A DNA stretch of 64,000 nt from Ampullaceana balthica. Its lineage: Eukaryota > Mollusca > Gastropoda > Lymnaeidae. The first letter of the stretch is position 1. Every line of letters begins with the position of its first letter. A program made the translations under genes and the position numbers. The notes beneath the pieces are model-generated. The model was not told the DNA's origin. It was given only the letters and a program-made list of their open reading frames with translations, and searched no databases. Location: positions 1,021,501-1,085,500 of the forward strand of contig CALYLW010000011.1 of the NCBI GenBank assembly GCA_944989445.1, read 5' to 3'. Positions 1-13,240 of this stretch are shown piece by piece.

Positions 1-277
1 TTATACATTTTATGAAACAAATCCACTAGCCAAATATGTTATAAAAATCTATGTATAAACCAATGGAAATTGAAATGTATGTATATTTTAATACCACCCC
101 CAACGTGATGACGCCATCAATTTAATGGAAGATTCAAACCAGGAGACCTGAAAATTTGGAGTTTTGATTACATCATCATTTGAGGTCTTGTCGTGCAGCT
201 GTTCGCACTGTTTTTAGATGTGCTAAACAACAATGATGGCGAGGCAGCAAAACAATAATAATTTGTCTATTAGATAA

Positions 278-549
278 GGGGCCGTCCATAAAGTACGTCA
301 CGCTATTTTTGACCATTTTTAACCCCCCCCTCCCCCTGTCACAAACTTACTATCACAAATCTTGATCTTGGAACCCCCCCCCCTTAAAGTACGTCACACT
401 TTCGAACAAAAATGTTGTTTTTTATTAACAAAATAATTAAAATTTAATATAAAACACCGTGACGTCACACATGGCTGTCACAAACTGTCACATTTTCTTA
501 CACACCCCTCCGCCCCCTCTGGAGCGTGACGTACTTTATGGACGGCCCC
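278..549. mobile_element. MITE with GGGGCCGTCCATAAAG terminal inverted repeats, copy 1
   Basis: 272-bp non-autonomous element. Its left end GGGGCCGTCCATAAAGTACG is the near-perfect reverse complement of its right end. It is flanked by a TAA duplication (275-277 and 550-552). Internal poly-C runs alternate with GTGACGTCAC-type palindromes. The 3-bp duplication and GGGG start resemble PIF/Harbinger MITEs, but the superfamily is not proven. Confidence 0.85.
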
Positions 550-552
550 TAA

Positions 553-1047
553 GCAGATGGGTACAACATTGTTTTATGACGTCTTGTCAGGGCTCATACA
601 TACCCTGTTTGCATGAACCCGTCTACTTATCACTAAGCCTGATTTTAGTCTCACCCGCATTTCAGTCTATTGTAGCAGGTCTAAAAATATAAGAAATGCC
701 TGGGTCCCCACTTCACACACCCCCGCCCCATTATCTTATTGGTGGTGCTCATGTCCGTTTGACACATAACCCGTGTCCCGTCACGTCCAATAACATCTAA
801 AGATCTCGGCATTCAGGCCGTGCAGGGACTGATAGACACATAGAGATAAATGGAGTAAACCTTGAGATGACATCACTAAATATAGTGACAGTGGCAGCTA
901 CAGTGGCCAGGGCAACGACACATATCCTCAACCACACGATACATAAAAAAGGACATTGGAACTCTTGGTCTCTCAGGCTGTCTCCCTCTGTCTAATTGTG
1001 AGTGTGTCGCTCTCTCTCCCTCTATCTGCCTATCTCTCAGCTCTCCC

Positions 1048-1079
<32 letters not shown>

Positions 1080-1857
1080 TTGTCATTCTGTAATGCTTAG
1101 CACATTAATGGTAATAAATCATGTTTGCTTACCCGTGCTAATCTGCCATCATAATCCTAATGAACTTATTTAACCTTCTTAATCTTTCCTCGATGTACGT
1201 CTCTTGTGCGAATATCCGCCTTAATTCCGCAGTCACATCCAGATGATGGAAGAGGGTTAATTTAATTGAACCCTCTCTGTCCGGTCACAAAAAATACCAA
1301 GAAAGAAAAAGATGACAAAGTATTAGATCACATTAAGTCCTCCGTGCGATGACGACATCCAAGGAAAATCTAGGGCCCTTGGCTAACGAGTCGTCCCCCC
1401 TCTGACAGCACAATGTGTTCACGATTACAGAAGTCCTCCTTCACTTGGTACACGAGGGTGACACGAGGGCCGCTGGGTTGGTTGGCGGCGTTGCGCGGCT
1501 TACCAGATAATCTCGTGCGCCCCCCGTCTTCCCCATTCAGTCGATCTTTGGCTCTAGGCCTTTACTCAACCGCGTCAAACTCTGGCTGATGTTTATATCG
1601 TTATTATTATTTTGTTTTTCTTCTTCTTAAATACATATTGAAATCTCTCAAAAGGAAAGTCATGACGGAATGTGAACGAGAGACAGGGCAATATTTTAAC
1701 AACTTTAAAAAAATATATATATTTCATTTACTTTAGGAATAAGGATGCCATGGAATGAACTCCTAAAGGCAAGGAAGGGTAACCTTTCTAGATTGACTGG
1801 TAGGTAACATTTTAGGCCATTTGCTTGAGTATTTGTTACCTTTCGCAGCTTTGGGTG
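553..1857. other. Stretch without recognisable genes
   Basis: No coding exon or clear transposon is seen apart from the (TC)n tract at 1028-1080. 1380-1530 is locally GC-rich without an open frame I can defend. Confidence 0.5.
1028..1080. repeat. (TC)n-rich microsatellite
   Basis: CT/TC dinucleotides with a few substitutions. It is the only ordered element I see between 550 and 1857. Confidence 0.8.
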
Positions 1858-1980
1858 GCACCCAGCTGTGTAGTAGCAGCAGCCAGCTGTGTGGTGGCAC
1901 CCGGCTGTATGGTGGCACCCAGCTGTGTGGTGGCAGCAGCCTGCTGTGTGGTGACACCCGGCTTTGTGGTGGCAAACAGC
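1858..1980. repeat. 18-bp minisatellite (about 7 units)
   Basis: Units of the type GGTGGCACCCAGCTGTGT with substitutions. Because 18 is a multiple of 3, all frames stay open, so the short open frames here are artefacts. Confidence 0.8.
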
Positions 1981-2197
1981 TTTGCTACAAAACAATCTCC
2001 TCACTCATCAAAGATGATTTAGAAATATTAAAATAATATTTTTAAAATTATTGTTCTCATGGTATCCTCTGACTCAACTCTAGAACCGTCAAGGAGACAC
2101 ATTGAGTAACAAGATGGGATTGCCTGTATTTGGAGGGGGGTGGTAATGATGTAACTCCTCTAAGACTGGGATTAAGTAAGGGATCATTGGTTTACAA

Positions 2198-2260
2198 CAA
2201 GGGATGTCATACTACGGCTCGCGGGCTGGATCCGATCCTCAAGTTAGATTTATCCTGTCC
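2198..2260. mobile_element. hAT-type terminal sequence, fragment
   Basis: CAAGGGATGTCATACTACGG followed by CTCGCGGGCTGGATCCG resembles the common hAT end CAGGGGTGTCAAACT with its gcggcccgcgggccggatcc-like continuation. No partner end was found. Confidence 0.45.
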
Positions 2261-2454
2261 ACCAACAGTTCATTAAATGAAATTGTTAATGTCGTATTTA
2301 TTTTCTTTAAATCTAAATCCTCGTAAACTGAAATCAACTTGGAAACTTATCAAATTGAATATTGCACCTAAAGTAGTAACGCAGAATCGGCTTATACTTC
2401 GTATACAAAAAATTGAATTTACGCCGTCACTTAACTTGGTGAAATTAAAAAAAC

Positions 2455-2655
2455 GTTAAAAAAAACAAGTTTTTGACAATAAATCCTTTATGTGCGAGAC
2501 GTAACTAAAAGAATGTTCATTATAATATGCAGCGCAAGACCATCCAAAAATACAAAATTGCAGTTGTGTCGTAAAACATGTTTAATATAATGCGCACCGA
2601 TCAGGAATATGTTTATAAAAAGTGTTGTCAATAAAATACGCACCTTATTGCGTCT
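2455..2655 (+). mobile_element. 490-bp repeat family, 5' fragment
   Basis: Matches the first about 200 bp of the family best seen at 16657-17640, from AAGTTTTTGAC to TACGCACCTTATTGCG, and is truncated on the right. Confidence 0.85.
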
Positions 2656-2839
2656 ACCTGACACTATTAAAAATTTCTTCAAGTTTAAATAATATTGATC
2701 AACCAAACTAAAATATCTATCGCAAAAATACGCCAAGCAACCTTTTAAAAATTACCAAATTTGGTACCGATAGTATATGGAGAAAGAAAAACAAACAAAC
2801 ACTGTTTAACTTTATAAAAACTGTCCGCGTCATTAAGAT

Positions 2840-3780
2840 AACTAACTCTTATAAATAAATAAAAACACTAAGAAAATGACTCCCTTGTAACTAGAAATCT
2901 GTCGCTGTCTCTAAGAGGAGAATGAGTAAGTAATAAAAAACAAAAACAAAAAGACCGATTGAACTTATAGAATCGTGATCTGCGCTAAGAGGAGAATCTC
3001 TAGTTAAGAAAATAGTCTTATCAAAAAAGACAATGTAACTGAGAAAACTGTGTTCGATCTTAAGATTAGAATATGTAAATAACAAAAACAAAAAAGACCA
3101 TTGATCTTCAACACTATTTCCGACACTAAGATGAGAATCTCTAGTTAAGAAAAGAAACAAACTCGAGTCCCCTTGAAACTAGACATCTGTCTCTGTCCCT
3201 AAGAGGAGAATGCGTAAGTAACAAAAACAAAACGACCATTGAAAGTAAAAAATATGTCCCTGTCCCTAAGAGGAGAATCTCTAGTTACGAAACAACAAAA
3301 AACAAGACCCTTCAACTTAGAAAATATTGTCAAGGGTAGATGAGCACATCTAATTATGAAAAAATACAACCAAAAAGACCATTGAACTTTATAAAACTGC
3401 CCGTGATATTAAGATAAGCACCTCTAATGAATAATAAAAACATGAAGAAAATGACTCGATTAACCTTATAAAATATTACTACTACTAGCTGATCCCATCT
3501 AGTTAAGAAAAGAAACATAAAAGACCTCTTGACTTAAACTATGAATCCAATAAAAACTATTACAAGGAAGAAAGGAAACACCGTTAAACTTAGAAAATAT
3601 TCCAATACTAAGATAAGAAGTATGGCTGAAGCTGTCGAATAAACTTAGTGGAAATCCTAGAATTAAGAAATACTACGAACAACAAAAAAAAAGACCTTTT
3701 CATAACATAGATCCCCACACTAAGATGAAAACTGTTGCTTTAGCTTACAAAATCCTATAAAACTACTACTACAATTATTT
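2840..3780. repeat. Degenerate tandem repeat, units of about 75-100 bp
   Basis: Recurring blocks of the form CTAAGAGGAGAATCTCTAGT, AAAAACAAAAAGACC and TTGAACTTAGAAAAT occur about ten times with many indels. This is an old, decayed array. Confidence 0.65.
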
Positions 3781-3819
3781 AAATTTACAAAGAAAACAAC
3801 CTTAAATTAACCACCAACA

Positions 3820-4680
3820 TCTGCAATTGCCCCCGCCCATACCCCTCTTCTCATTTGTACTATTGATTTTAACCTAAAACAACGCATTACTTGTCCTGGA
3901 CCACATTCCATACCCCCACTAACTTATTAAAACGGCCATACAGCCAGTGGTAACATCTGTCCATCCAAACCCTCTCGTCATCTGTACTATTGATTTTAAC
4001 CTAAACCCACGCCTTCTAAATCCACTTCGTCAGTTTTAGTACATACTTTATACTACCACACCTATGCTAACATCAGATCAACAGCCAAACCCGCGGTTTT
4101 TTCCACCCCTCCTAAAGTTGTCTAATTAATTATAAAATATACTAAACCCTTCCTAATTGTAACTTATACCATCGACTGCCCCCACTATGTTATTTGAATT
4201 AAATTCCCCACAAACAACATCTGTCCAGCAGAGTACCCCAAATAAAATACATCCCCTAACAACCTGAAACACATAAAAACCGTGCTTAAAACCCTTAAAC
4301 ATGACCATTAGAAAAATAAAATACAGTTAAAAATAGTAAAATAGGTTGAGAACCACTTAATAATTAAATGAAAAATAAATAGAAATAGGTTGAGAACCTT
4401 TAAATACGACCATTCTACAAATAAAATACAATTTTAAAAAAAATAATAAAATACCCTGAGGACCTTAAAATACTACCATTCAACAAATAAAATAAATTTA
4501 TAAAAAAATAAAAATAAAAAAAAATATAGCTTGAGAACCACTTAATACTTAAATAAAAATATTTTGAGGAACACTCAATTATGAAATAAATATTAAAAAT
4601 TAAATACATTGAAAAAAATTATAAAAGGGGAAGTAAACCTTAAACACGATTATCCCCCTTTAAACAGAAAATATAATATA
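3820..4680. repeat. Decayed AT-rich tandem repeats
   Basis: Two copies of TTTGTACTATTGATTTTAAC-type blocks (3855 and about 3980) are followed by 4260-4620, where GGTTGAGAACC and AAATAAAATACA-like blocks recur several times. No coding signal. Confidence 0.5.
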
Positions 4681-4929
4681 CCACAAGAACACACGCACTA
4701 ATTAACATAATTAATTAACAACAATGTTGTATAACAACAGGATATCTCAATTAACATAATTATCATATTTATCATGTCTAAGATAATTAACATGTTGTAT
4801 AACAACATGACACCTCTAATTAACATAATTAATTACCGCACGCCGCCGCCGGTATGGGTAACAGCTGTGGTGGCGGCACGGTGGCGCGCCACACTTTTGC
4901 GACCTGTTTCTCTCATTCCTATACTACTA

Positions 4930-6047
4930 TTGTTGAGTAGCGGTCACTTGGTGTGACCTGTCGCTAAACAAGGGAATTGTTGAGTAGCTGTCACTTGGTG
5001 TGACCTGTCGCTAAACAAGGGAATTGTTGAGTAGCTGTCACTTGGTGTGACCTGTCGCTAAACAAGGGAATTGTTGAGTAGCTGTCACTTGGTGTGACCT
5101 GTCGCTAAACAAGGGAATTGTTGAGTAGCTGTCACTTGGTGTGACCTGTCGCTAAACAAGGGAATTGTTGAGTAGCGGTCACTTGGTGTGACCTGTCGCT
5201 AAACAAGGGAATTGTTGAGTAGCGGTCACTTGGTGTGACCTGTCGCTAAACAAGGGAATTGTTGAGTAGCTGTCACTTGGTGTGACCTGTCGCTAAACAA
5301 GGGAATTGTTGAGTAGCTGTCACTTGGTGTGACCTGTCGCTAAACAAGGGAATTGTTGAGTAGCTGTCACTTGGTGTGACCTGTCGCTAAATGAGGGAAT
5401 TGTTGAGTAGCTGTCACTTGGTGTGACCTGTCGCTAAACAAGGGAATTGTTGAGTAGCGGTAACTTGGTGTGACCTGTCGCTAAATGAGGGAATTGTTGA
5501 GTAGCTGTCACTTGGTGTGACCTGTCGCTAAACAAGGGAATTGTTGAGTAGCGGTAACTTGGTGTGACCTGTCACTAAACAAGGGAATTGTTGAGTAGCG
5601 GTCACTTGGTGTGACCTGTCGCTAAACAAGGGAATTGTTGAGTAGCGGTCACTTGGTGTGACCTGTCGCTAAACAAGGGAATTGTTGAGTAGCTGTCACT
5701 TGGTGTGACCTGTCGCTAAATGAGGGAATTGTTGAGTAACGGTCACTTGGTGTGACCTGTCGCTAAACAAGGGAATTGTTGAGTAGCGGTCACTTGGTGT
5801 GACCTGTCGCTAAACAAGGGAATTGTTGAGTAGCTGTCACTTGGTGTGACCTGTCGCTAAACAAGGGAATTGTTGAGTAGCGGTCACTAGGTGTGGCCTG
5901 TCGCTAAACAAGGGAATTGTTGAGTAGCGGTCACTAGGTGTGACCTGTCGCTAAACAAGGGAATTGTTGAGTAGCGGTCACTAGGTGTGACCTGTCGCTA
6001 AACAAGGGAATTGTTGAGTAGCGGTCAAGGGAATTGTTGAGTAGCGT
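4930..6047. repeat. 47-bp satellite, about 23 units
   Basis: The unit starts AATTGTTGAGTAGCTGTCAC and continues TTGGTGTGACCTGTCGCTAA plus ACAAGGG; the period of 47 was measured from positions. Each unit holds the inverted repeat GTCAC-ttggt-GTGAC. Variants are few (GCTGTC/GCGGTC, ACAAGG/ATGAGG), so the array is young or homogenised. Confidence 0.95.
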
Positions 6048-6950
6048 CCAACCTCATTTAATCATCTCTCGATGAAACCGTTGCAGAAAAATGGTCAACA
6101 AAACTTAAATTAATCTAGTGTATCTGCTTTTAGCGAAAGCATGGGCTTGTAGACTTGTTTACGTTGGAGGTAACGATATAAGACACAACGCCGTGAATGT
6201 TTTTAATTTGACAAGCATCAACAAGTATGACGTCTGTTACTTTAAACCGGTGCAGTCAATATTGATTGTGTGTACATGCTTGGACTCAAGCAATGGAAGT
6301 CATTTTAAAAAGCAGAAGGTGTAAAGTTGAAATGTGTCAGAATAAATAGTAAAAATATGTTCACTGAATCTAAGGATTTATTGGATCAACTGTACGCGTA
6401 CTTTTAAAAGTCAATGGTTTTTCGTTGCATTGTTCGTCGACAGTCGTAAAGTGAACAACTGTGCGGAGACGTTTGTTATGACTGTCAGTTGAGACGTTCC
6501 CATCACATTTCTGTCCTTTGGTCAGTTCTGGAGGGATGTCGTCACGTTATTTGGAATTAAGATTTCATTGGATTTTTTATTAAAAAATATCCCACCGTTT
6601 TTTTAATTAATAGCGAATCACTTTAGAAATAAGAATTGTCTACAGATTTCACTGAAGCCGACATGAACTGTTAACTTGAACATCAGCCTGTTTCACGCCT
6701 CTAACTGATTTAGAAAATATTAATTAGGGCTAAACAGTTTTTGTACCATAAATAAATAATAGACAATTTTTCACTTCATCTCGAGAAATATGTGTGCCAT
6801 ACCCCAGTTCCCCCACTCCCAAAAGCGCAGAAGATATGTAACCTTGTATCTACTATATTTACTTGACAAGATATTAATTTATTAAATGTATTACACATTT
6901 TTTAAATAAGATAAGGAGTATTTTATCTGCGTGTTGCATAGTAGAATAAG
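6048..6950. other. Unique-looking sequence between two satellites
   Basis: No gene, transposon end or RNA gene recognised. The 68-codon open frame at 6118 has no recognisable features. Confidence 0.5.
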
Positions 6951-8321
6951 ACACGTTAGCTATAAGACATGTAAGCTATAAGACATGTTAGCTATAAGAC
7001 ATGTTAGCTATAAGACACGTTAGCTATAAGACACGTTAGCTATAAGACATGTTAGCTATAAGACATGTAAGCTATAAGACATGTTAGCTATAAGACATGT
7101 TAGCTATAAGACACGTTAGCTATAAGACACGTTAGCTATAAGACATGTTAGCTATAAGACATGTTAGCTATAAGACACGTTAGCTATAAGACATGTTAGC
7201 TATAAGACACGTTAGCTATAAGACATGTTAGCTATAAGACACGTTAGCTATAAGACATGTTAGCTATAAGACATGTCAGCTATAAGACACGATAGCTATA
7301 AGACACGTTAGCTATAAGACATGTTAGCTATAAGACACGTTAGCTATAAGACATGTTAGCTATAAGACACGTTAGCTATAAGACATGTTAGCTATAAGAC
7401 ACGTTAGCTATAAGACATGTTAGCTATAAGACATGTTAGCTATAAGACATGTTAGCTATAAGACATGTTAGCTATAAGACACGTTAGCTATAAGACACGT
7501 TAGCTATAAGACACGTTAGCTATTAGACATGTTAGCTATAAGACACGTTAGCTATAAGACACGTTAGCTATAAGACACGTTAGCTATAAGACACGTTAGC
7601 TATAAGACACTTTAGCTATAAGACATGTTAGCTATAAGACATGTTAGCTATAAGACACGTTAGCTATAAGACACGTTAGCTATAAGACACGTTAGCTATA
7701 AGACACGTTAGCTATAAGACACGTTAGCTATAAGACATGTTAGCTATAAGACACGTTAGCTATAAGACATGTTAGCTATAAGACACGTTAGCTATAAGAC
7801 ATGTTAGCTATAAGACACGTTAGCTATAAGACACGTTAGCTATAAGACACGTTAGCTATAAGACACGTTAGCTATAAGACACGTTAGCTATAAGACACGT
7901 TAGCTATAAGACCTGTTAGCTATAAGACATGTTATCTAAAAGACACGTTCGCTATAAGACACGTTAGCTATAAGACACGTTAGCTATAAGACACGTTAGC
8001 TATAAGACATGTTAGCTATAAGACATGTTAGCTATAAGACCTGTTAGCTATAAGACATGTTAGCTATAAGACATGTTAGCTATAAGACACGTTAGCTATA
8101 AGACACGTTAGCTATAAGACATGTTAGCTATAAGACCTGTTAGCTATAAGACATGTTAGCTATAAGACCTGATAGCTATAAGACACGTTAGCTATAAGAC
8201 ATGTTAGCTATAAGACCTGTTAGCTATAAGACATGTTAGCTATAAGACCTGTTAGCTATAAGACACGTTAGCTATAAGACATGTTAGCTATAAGACATGT
8301 TAGCTATAAGACATGTTAGCT
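6951..8321. repeat. 16-bp satellite, about 85 units
   Basis: Unit GTTAGCTATAAGACAC or GTTAGCTATAAGACAT; the period of 16 was measured directly. Nearly all units differ only at one C/T position that lies in a CpG (ACACGT versus ACATGT). Confidence 0.97.
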
Positions 8322-8429
8322 AAAGAATCGTGTCATTTTATAATGAATAGCATGAATGAGAAGGACCAGGGAGGACAATGGCTGTCTCGTAAAGAGGAGA
8401 GTGGAATGATGCGACTCTTTGGAGCTGAG

Positions 8430-8505
8430 CTCTGTATCTTATCTGTTTACAGACGCTCCTTCTATACAGAAGATTATTGCGTCCTACGCTTATCTATATC
8501 TTTAT
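8430..8505 (-). mobile_element. SINE 3'-end fragment
   Basis: CTTATCTGTTTACAGACGCT, then CCTTCTATACAGAAG, is the reverse complement of the SINE end at 51240-51297. It carries the CTTCT-nnnn-AGAAG hairpin. Confidence 0.65.
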
Positions 8506-8599
8506 TATCTTATCTGTATTTGGGAGGCTGGAAGCCTGGGACAAAGAAAACTTTGAATGAAATCCTTCAACCAATGGATGGAAACGTCCAAGTTTGACT

Positions 8600-9570
8600 T
8601 GGATAAACGTTGACAGCCTGTGGCTCCCCGACAAGCAGTTTCAATTTAGGATCAATTGTTCAAACTGCAAAGACACAGTTTGTGTCAGGTAAATAATTTA
8701 TTTATAGGTACCCAGTAGTCCCAGGCATCACCTTCTAATACTGACTGTAAACTTGACTCACAAACAATCATATGAAAGTTAAGTCTGTTTGTTGCCAGGG
8801 GCAACCAGTGGCGTTTCTAGAAGTATTCTTAATAAGGTGGTTGTTAAATTTTAGCCATCAATACCTTAAAATAATACATCAGCAATGGCCGAAAAATCGA
8901 CCCCATTCTCCATGAGATAAAAATTTGAGCGTTACATGAAAAGAAACAAAAAATCGATGATATTGATTGATCGAAATGTTGGTTTATTTTATTTGTACTT
9001 AAAATATTAGCATTACACAAAACAACCCCCCCCCCAAAAAAAATCACCTGCAAAGACAGAAACGCAATGTTACAAAAATTAGTTTTGATTTTGCGATGTA
9101 AAACTTCACATGTAATAACATGGTATCACTGCATTATGAGGGAAGTCAAATCAAACAAATGAAAACAACATACTGATACTGAACGTCTCGTTTTTCTCAA
9201 CAACTATTCAATAATTGATATCAAAAAGTGCAATACGTAACAACATCGTCCACTCACAGAAAAAAACATGTATTAGCAAAATTAGAAAGTAATAGAATTA
9301 AATAATATTTTTAATGCGTATACATTTTTTTTTAAATTCAAGGATTCTAATATTCGTGAGTCTCTGAAATATCGTTGTCATGAAGTCCGCCACATGGCTT
9401 GGCAAATATTCAACTTTTTTAATTGTGCACAACAGTCGAACGCAAGGACTGTAACTAAACTATTATGCCGATAGAAAACAGAGACCTTATGATTATTTCC
9501 CTTGCAGTATTCAATTACCATAGTCATAGTTCCTTGAAACTACTTTATAGACTTGAATATCTAGAGATGG
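8600..9570. other. Intergenic stretch, nothing recognised
   Basis: AT-rich, with homopolymer runs at 9025-9045, but no coding exon, repeat unit or transposon end that I can support. Confidence 0.45.
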
Positions 9571-9574
9571 GTCC

Positions 9575-10014
9575 AAAGGTTATGTTAGTTGATCATTACC
9601 TACAGTACAAAGGGTAACAAAATGCTGATCATTACCTACAGTACAAAGGGTAACAAAATGCTGATCATTACCTACAGTATTAAGGGTAACAAATAGCTTA
9701 TCATTACCTACAGTACTAAGGGTAACAAAATGCTGATCATTACCTACAGTACAAAGGGTAACAAATAGCTTATCATTACCTACAGTACTAAGGGTAACAA
9801 AATGCTGATCATTACCTACAGTACAAAGGGTAACAAATAGCTTATCATTACCTACAGTACTAAGGGTAACAAAATGCTGATCATTACCTACAGTACTAAG
9901 GGTAACAAAATGCTGATCATTACCTACAGTACAAAGGGTAACAAAATGCTGATCATTACCTACAGTATTAAGGGTAACAAAATGCTGATCATTACCTACA
10001 GTACAAAGGGTAAC
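9575..10014. repeat. 36-bp minisatellite, about 12 units
   Basis: Units TGATCATTACCTACAGTACA plus AAGGGTAACAAAATGC. Two unit variants (ACAAAATGC and ACAAATAGC) alternate in part. Confidence 0.93.
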
Positions 10015-10370
10015 CGAAGTGTCAACACATCATTCAAGACAACAGTTAGATGAATGAATTCTCTCCCTGTAAGTCAAATAGGCTCCGCGTTGGACACAGC
10101 TGGGGAATGTAGTTATCAATGTAATCCAATAAACATATTTTGTGACCAATAACTTCATCAGTCTTTTTTATGACTACATCGTATTTCTCTACAATTTAAT
10201 CAGGGCAAAGAGATTGCATATATTCATTAATATCAAATTAATATTTATTTATTCATGAACCTTTTAAGACAAAGTTTCATCAGTTAGAAATAATAATTAT
10301 TTCCCCAATGAAAATGATTGGTTACATCTCATAGCAGTGGTTCACTTTTTTATATAAATATTTGTGAGTA

Positions 10371-11535
10371 CATTGGAACCTCTCATAACGAGCACCTTTA
10401 ATAACGAGTCATTCGCATAACGATAAAAAAATGTGAAGAAGTTGCTTCCTTAACCAGCGACATTTCGCATAATGAGCAACGCAGAAAGGAAAAGTCCCTT
10501 TTTCCCGACATTCGCTTGTGAGCCGGGACTTCCGCGCCGATGCATTAGTCTTGTTTAGCACTCGGTCTGTTAATAAATAATAATAAATAAATTGATAATT
10601 TATTTGGCGCTGTACCCCAGTAAGGAACTTGGCTCACATCGCTTTACATAAAGATAATAACATACATATAATAATTAAAAACAAACATTCATATACCAAC
10701 AACCACATAAATGACAGTACGGTACAGTACACATAAGCTACGTTTATCAATAGAAGAAATGTAGTTTCATTAATTGTGAAAGTAAAGTTTGAAAAGATGT
10801 GTCTTAAATGCAGTCTTGAAGGCCTTAGTTGTTGGAATAATGCAGATGTGTAATAGTAGAGAATTCCATTGTTTGGCGGCACAAAAAGAAAAAGACTTTT
10901 CGCTAAATATTTTAGCACGTGGCTTAGAAACAGAGTTTTGTTTTCGTGTGTGATCACACGTTTTTACAAATTTTGTATTCAGACAGTATTCGTAATTTTT
11001 ATGTGCAAAGTGTAATAACCTGTGCTAAAATGTTTTCGAAGAGAAAACCACAAGAAGACAATCATAAGAGAGAAAAAAATAACTGTTGAAATGAACGTAA
11101 AATTATTGAAAAGCGAGAACAAGGTGTGAGTGTGGGTAGTCTAGCGAGCACTTACAATCGGCCAACATCAACGATCTGCCCTATTCTCAAGAACAAAAAC
11201 AAAATTAAGGAGATGGATGCTTCAAATGGAGTGTTAAGAATGTCTACGAAACGGTTATGACACATTTTCGTCAAATTTTGAAGCGTCGGCAAAAAACAAA
11301 TGTCTTAAGACAGTTTTCTAGTTAAAAAGGATTAATTATTTGTCATAAATTCATATTTCTATTTACTTTTTATGTTTAAAATCTTAATTGTATTCCAAGT
11401 TGTTACACTCTTTAACATTTCATACGTTATTTTATTTGAATAAATTTTAATAAAAGTTTTTGAAAAATGAGTATTTTTTCAGCATGGCACGCATAGTATC
11501 GTATTTTACATTGTTTCGTTTAACGAGTGTTACGA
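10371..11535 (+). pseudogene. pogo/Tigger (Tc1-mariner) transposon remnant
   Basis: The left end CATTGGAACCTCTCATAACG, with the repeated AACGAG motif, is typical of Tigger-like termini. After an ATG at 11030, broken frames read KRKPQEDNHK and then EKREQGVSVGSLASTYN with TSTICPILKNKNKIKE, the CENP-B-type helix-turn-helix of Tigger transposases. A stop and a frameshift separate these pieces and the catalytic domain is absent, so it is dead. A LINE tail is inserted between the left end and the ORF. Confidence 0.7.
10565..10965 (-). mobile_element. LINE 3'-end fragment (RT C-terminus and 3' UTR), copy 1
   Basis: On the minus strand broken frames read KSFSF..AKQWNS and then TTKAFKTAFKTHLFKL, the usual C-terminal end of jockey/CR1-type LINE reverse transcriptases. 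The 3' UTR and an AT-rich tail follow towards 10565. It shares its structure with 13835-14470. Confidence 0.65.
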
Positions 11536-11899
11536 CATTAGATTATATACTCAGTGTGCCAATCACTATCCTATCAATAAACATGAAAAATTATAAAATA
11601 AAGTATAATGTATAAATGCAGACTATGATTTAAATGTGTTTAAATGTAAGTAATTCGGAATGAATAAGAAACAAAGATTTATTTTAATGTCAAAAACGTA
11701 TATAATACATGTTTAAATGATTAGATAGAACTTATTCAAATAAAGTAATTTTTGTACTCGACTTGGGCTCGTTAACTGTAGGTATTCCCACTGCCTTGTT
11801 TTGAGATGGCATCTACTTCTTGATGCCTTGTTTTGTAATGGCATCTACTTCTTGATCTGTTCACTAATGTAGTGAAATGTTTCCTCTAAGGTTCGTTGC

Positions 11900-13240
11900 T
11901 CCGTGTGCAAAGTAAGGGAACATTGCTGTAGTCTTGGGAACATTGCTGTAGTCTTGATATTCCTCTGTCCATCCACTAGTGTAGTCTTGATATTTTTCTG
12001 TCCATCCACTAGTTTAGTCTTGATAATCCTCTGTCCATCCACTAGTGTAGTCTTGATAATCCTCTGTCTACCCAATCCTCTGTCCATCCACTAGTGTACC
12101 GTTGATATTCCTCTGTCCATCCATTAGTGTAGTTTTGGTATTACTCTGTTAATGTATTTCTCTGTCCATCCACTAGTGTACTGTTGGTATTCCTCTGTCC
12201 ATCCACTATAGTCTAGTGTTGTATTCCTCTGTCCATCCACTATAGTCTAGTGTTGTATTCCTCTGTCCATCCACTATTGTCTAGTGTTATATTCCTCTGT
12301 CCATCCACTATTGTCTAGTGTTATATTCCTCTGTCCATCCACTATTGTCTATTGTTATATTCCTCTGTCCATCCACTAGTGCAGTGTTGGTATACCTCTG
12401 TCCATCCACTAGTGCAGTGTTGGTATATTCCTCAGTCCATCCACTAGTGCAGTGTTGGTATATTCCTATGTCCATCCACTAGTGTACTGTTGGTATATTC
12501 CTATGTCCATCCACTAGTGTACTGTTGGTATATTCCTCAGTCCATCCACTAGTGCAGTGTTGGTATATTCCTATGTCCATCCACTAGTGTACTGTTGGTA
12601 TATTCCTCAGTCCATCCACTAGTGTACTGTTGGTATATTCCTCTGTCCATCAACTAGTGTACTGTTGGTATATTCCTCTGTCCATCCACTAGTGCAGTGT
12701 TGGTATATTCCTCTGTCCATCAACTAGTGTACTGTTGGTATATTCCTCTGTCCATCCACTAGTGCAGTGTTGGTATATTCCTCAGTCCATCCACTAGTGC
12801 AGTGTTGGTATATTCCTATGTCCATCCACTAGTGTACTGTTGGTATATTCCTATGTCCATCCACTAGTGTACTGTTGGTATATTCCTCAGTCCATCCACT
12901 AGTGCAGTGTTGGTATATTCCTATGTCCATCCACTAGTGTACTGTTGGTATATTCCTCAGTCCATCCACTAGTGTACTGTTGGTATATTCCTCTGTCCAT
13001 CAACTAGTGTACTGTTGGTATATTCCTCTGTCCATCCACTAGTGCAGTGTTGGTATATTCCTCTGTCCATCAACTAGTGTACTGTTGGTATATTCCTCTG
13101 TCCATCCACTAGTGCAGTGTTGATATCCCTCTGTCCATCCACTAGTGCAGTGTTGGTATCACTCTGTCCATCCACTAGTGCAGTGTTGGTATCACTCTGT
13201 CCATCCACTAGTGCAGTTTTGGTATCCCTCTGTCTATCCA

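Noticed and set aside
6951..8321. CRISPR-like regular array
   Set aside because: There are no unique spacers, the unit is contiguous, and the context is eukaryotic; it is a simple satellite.
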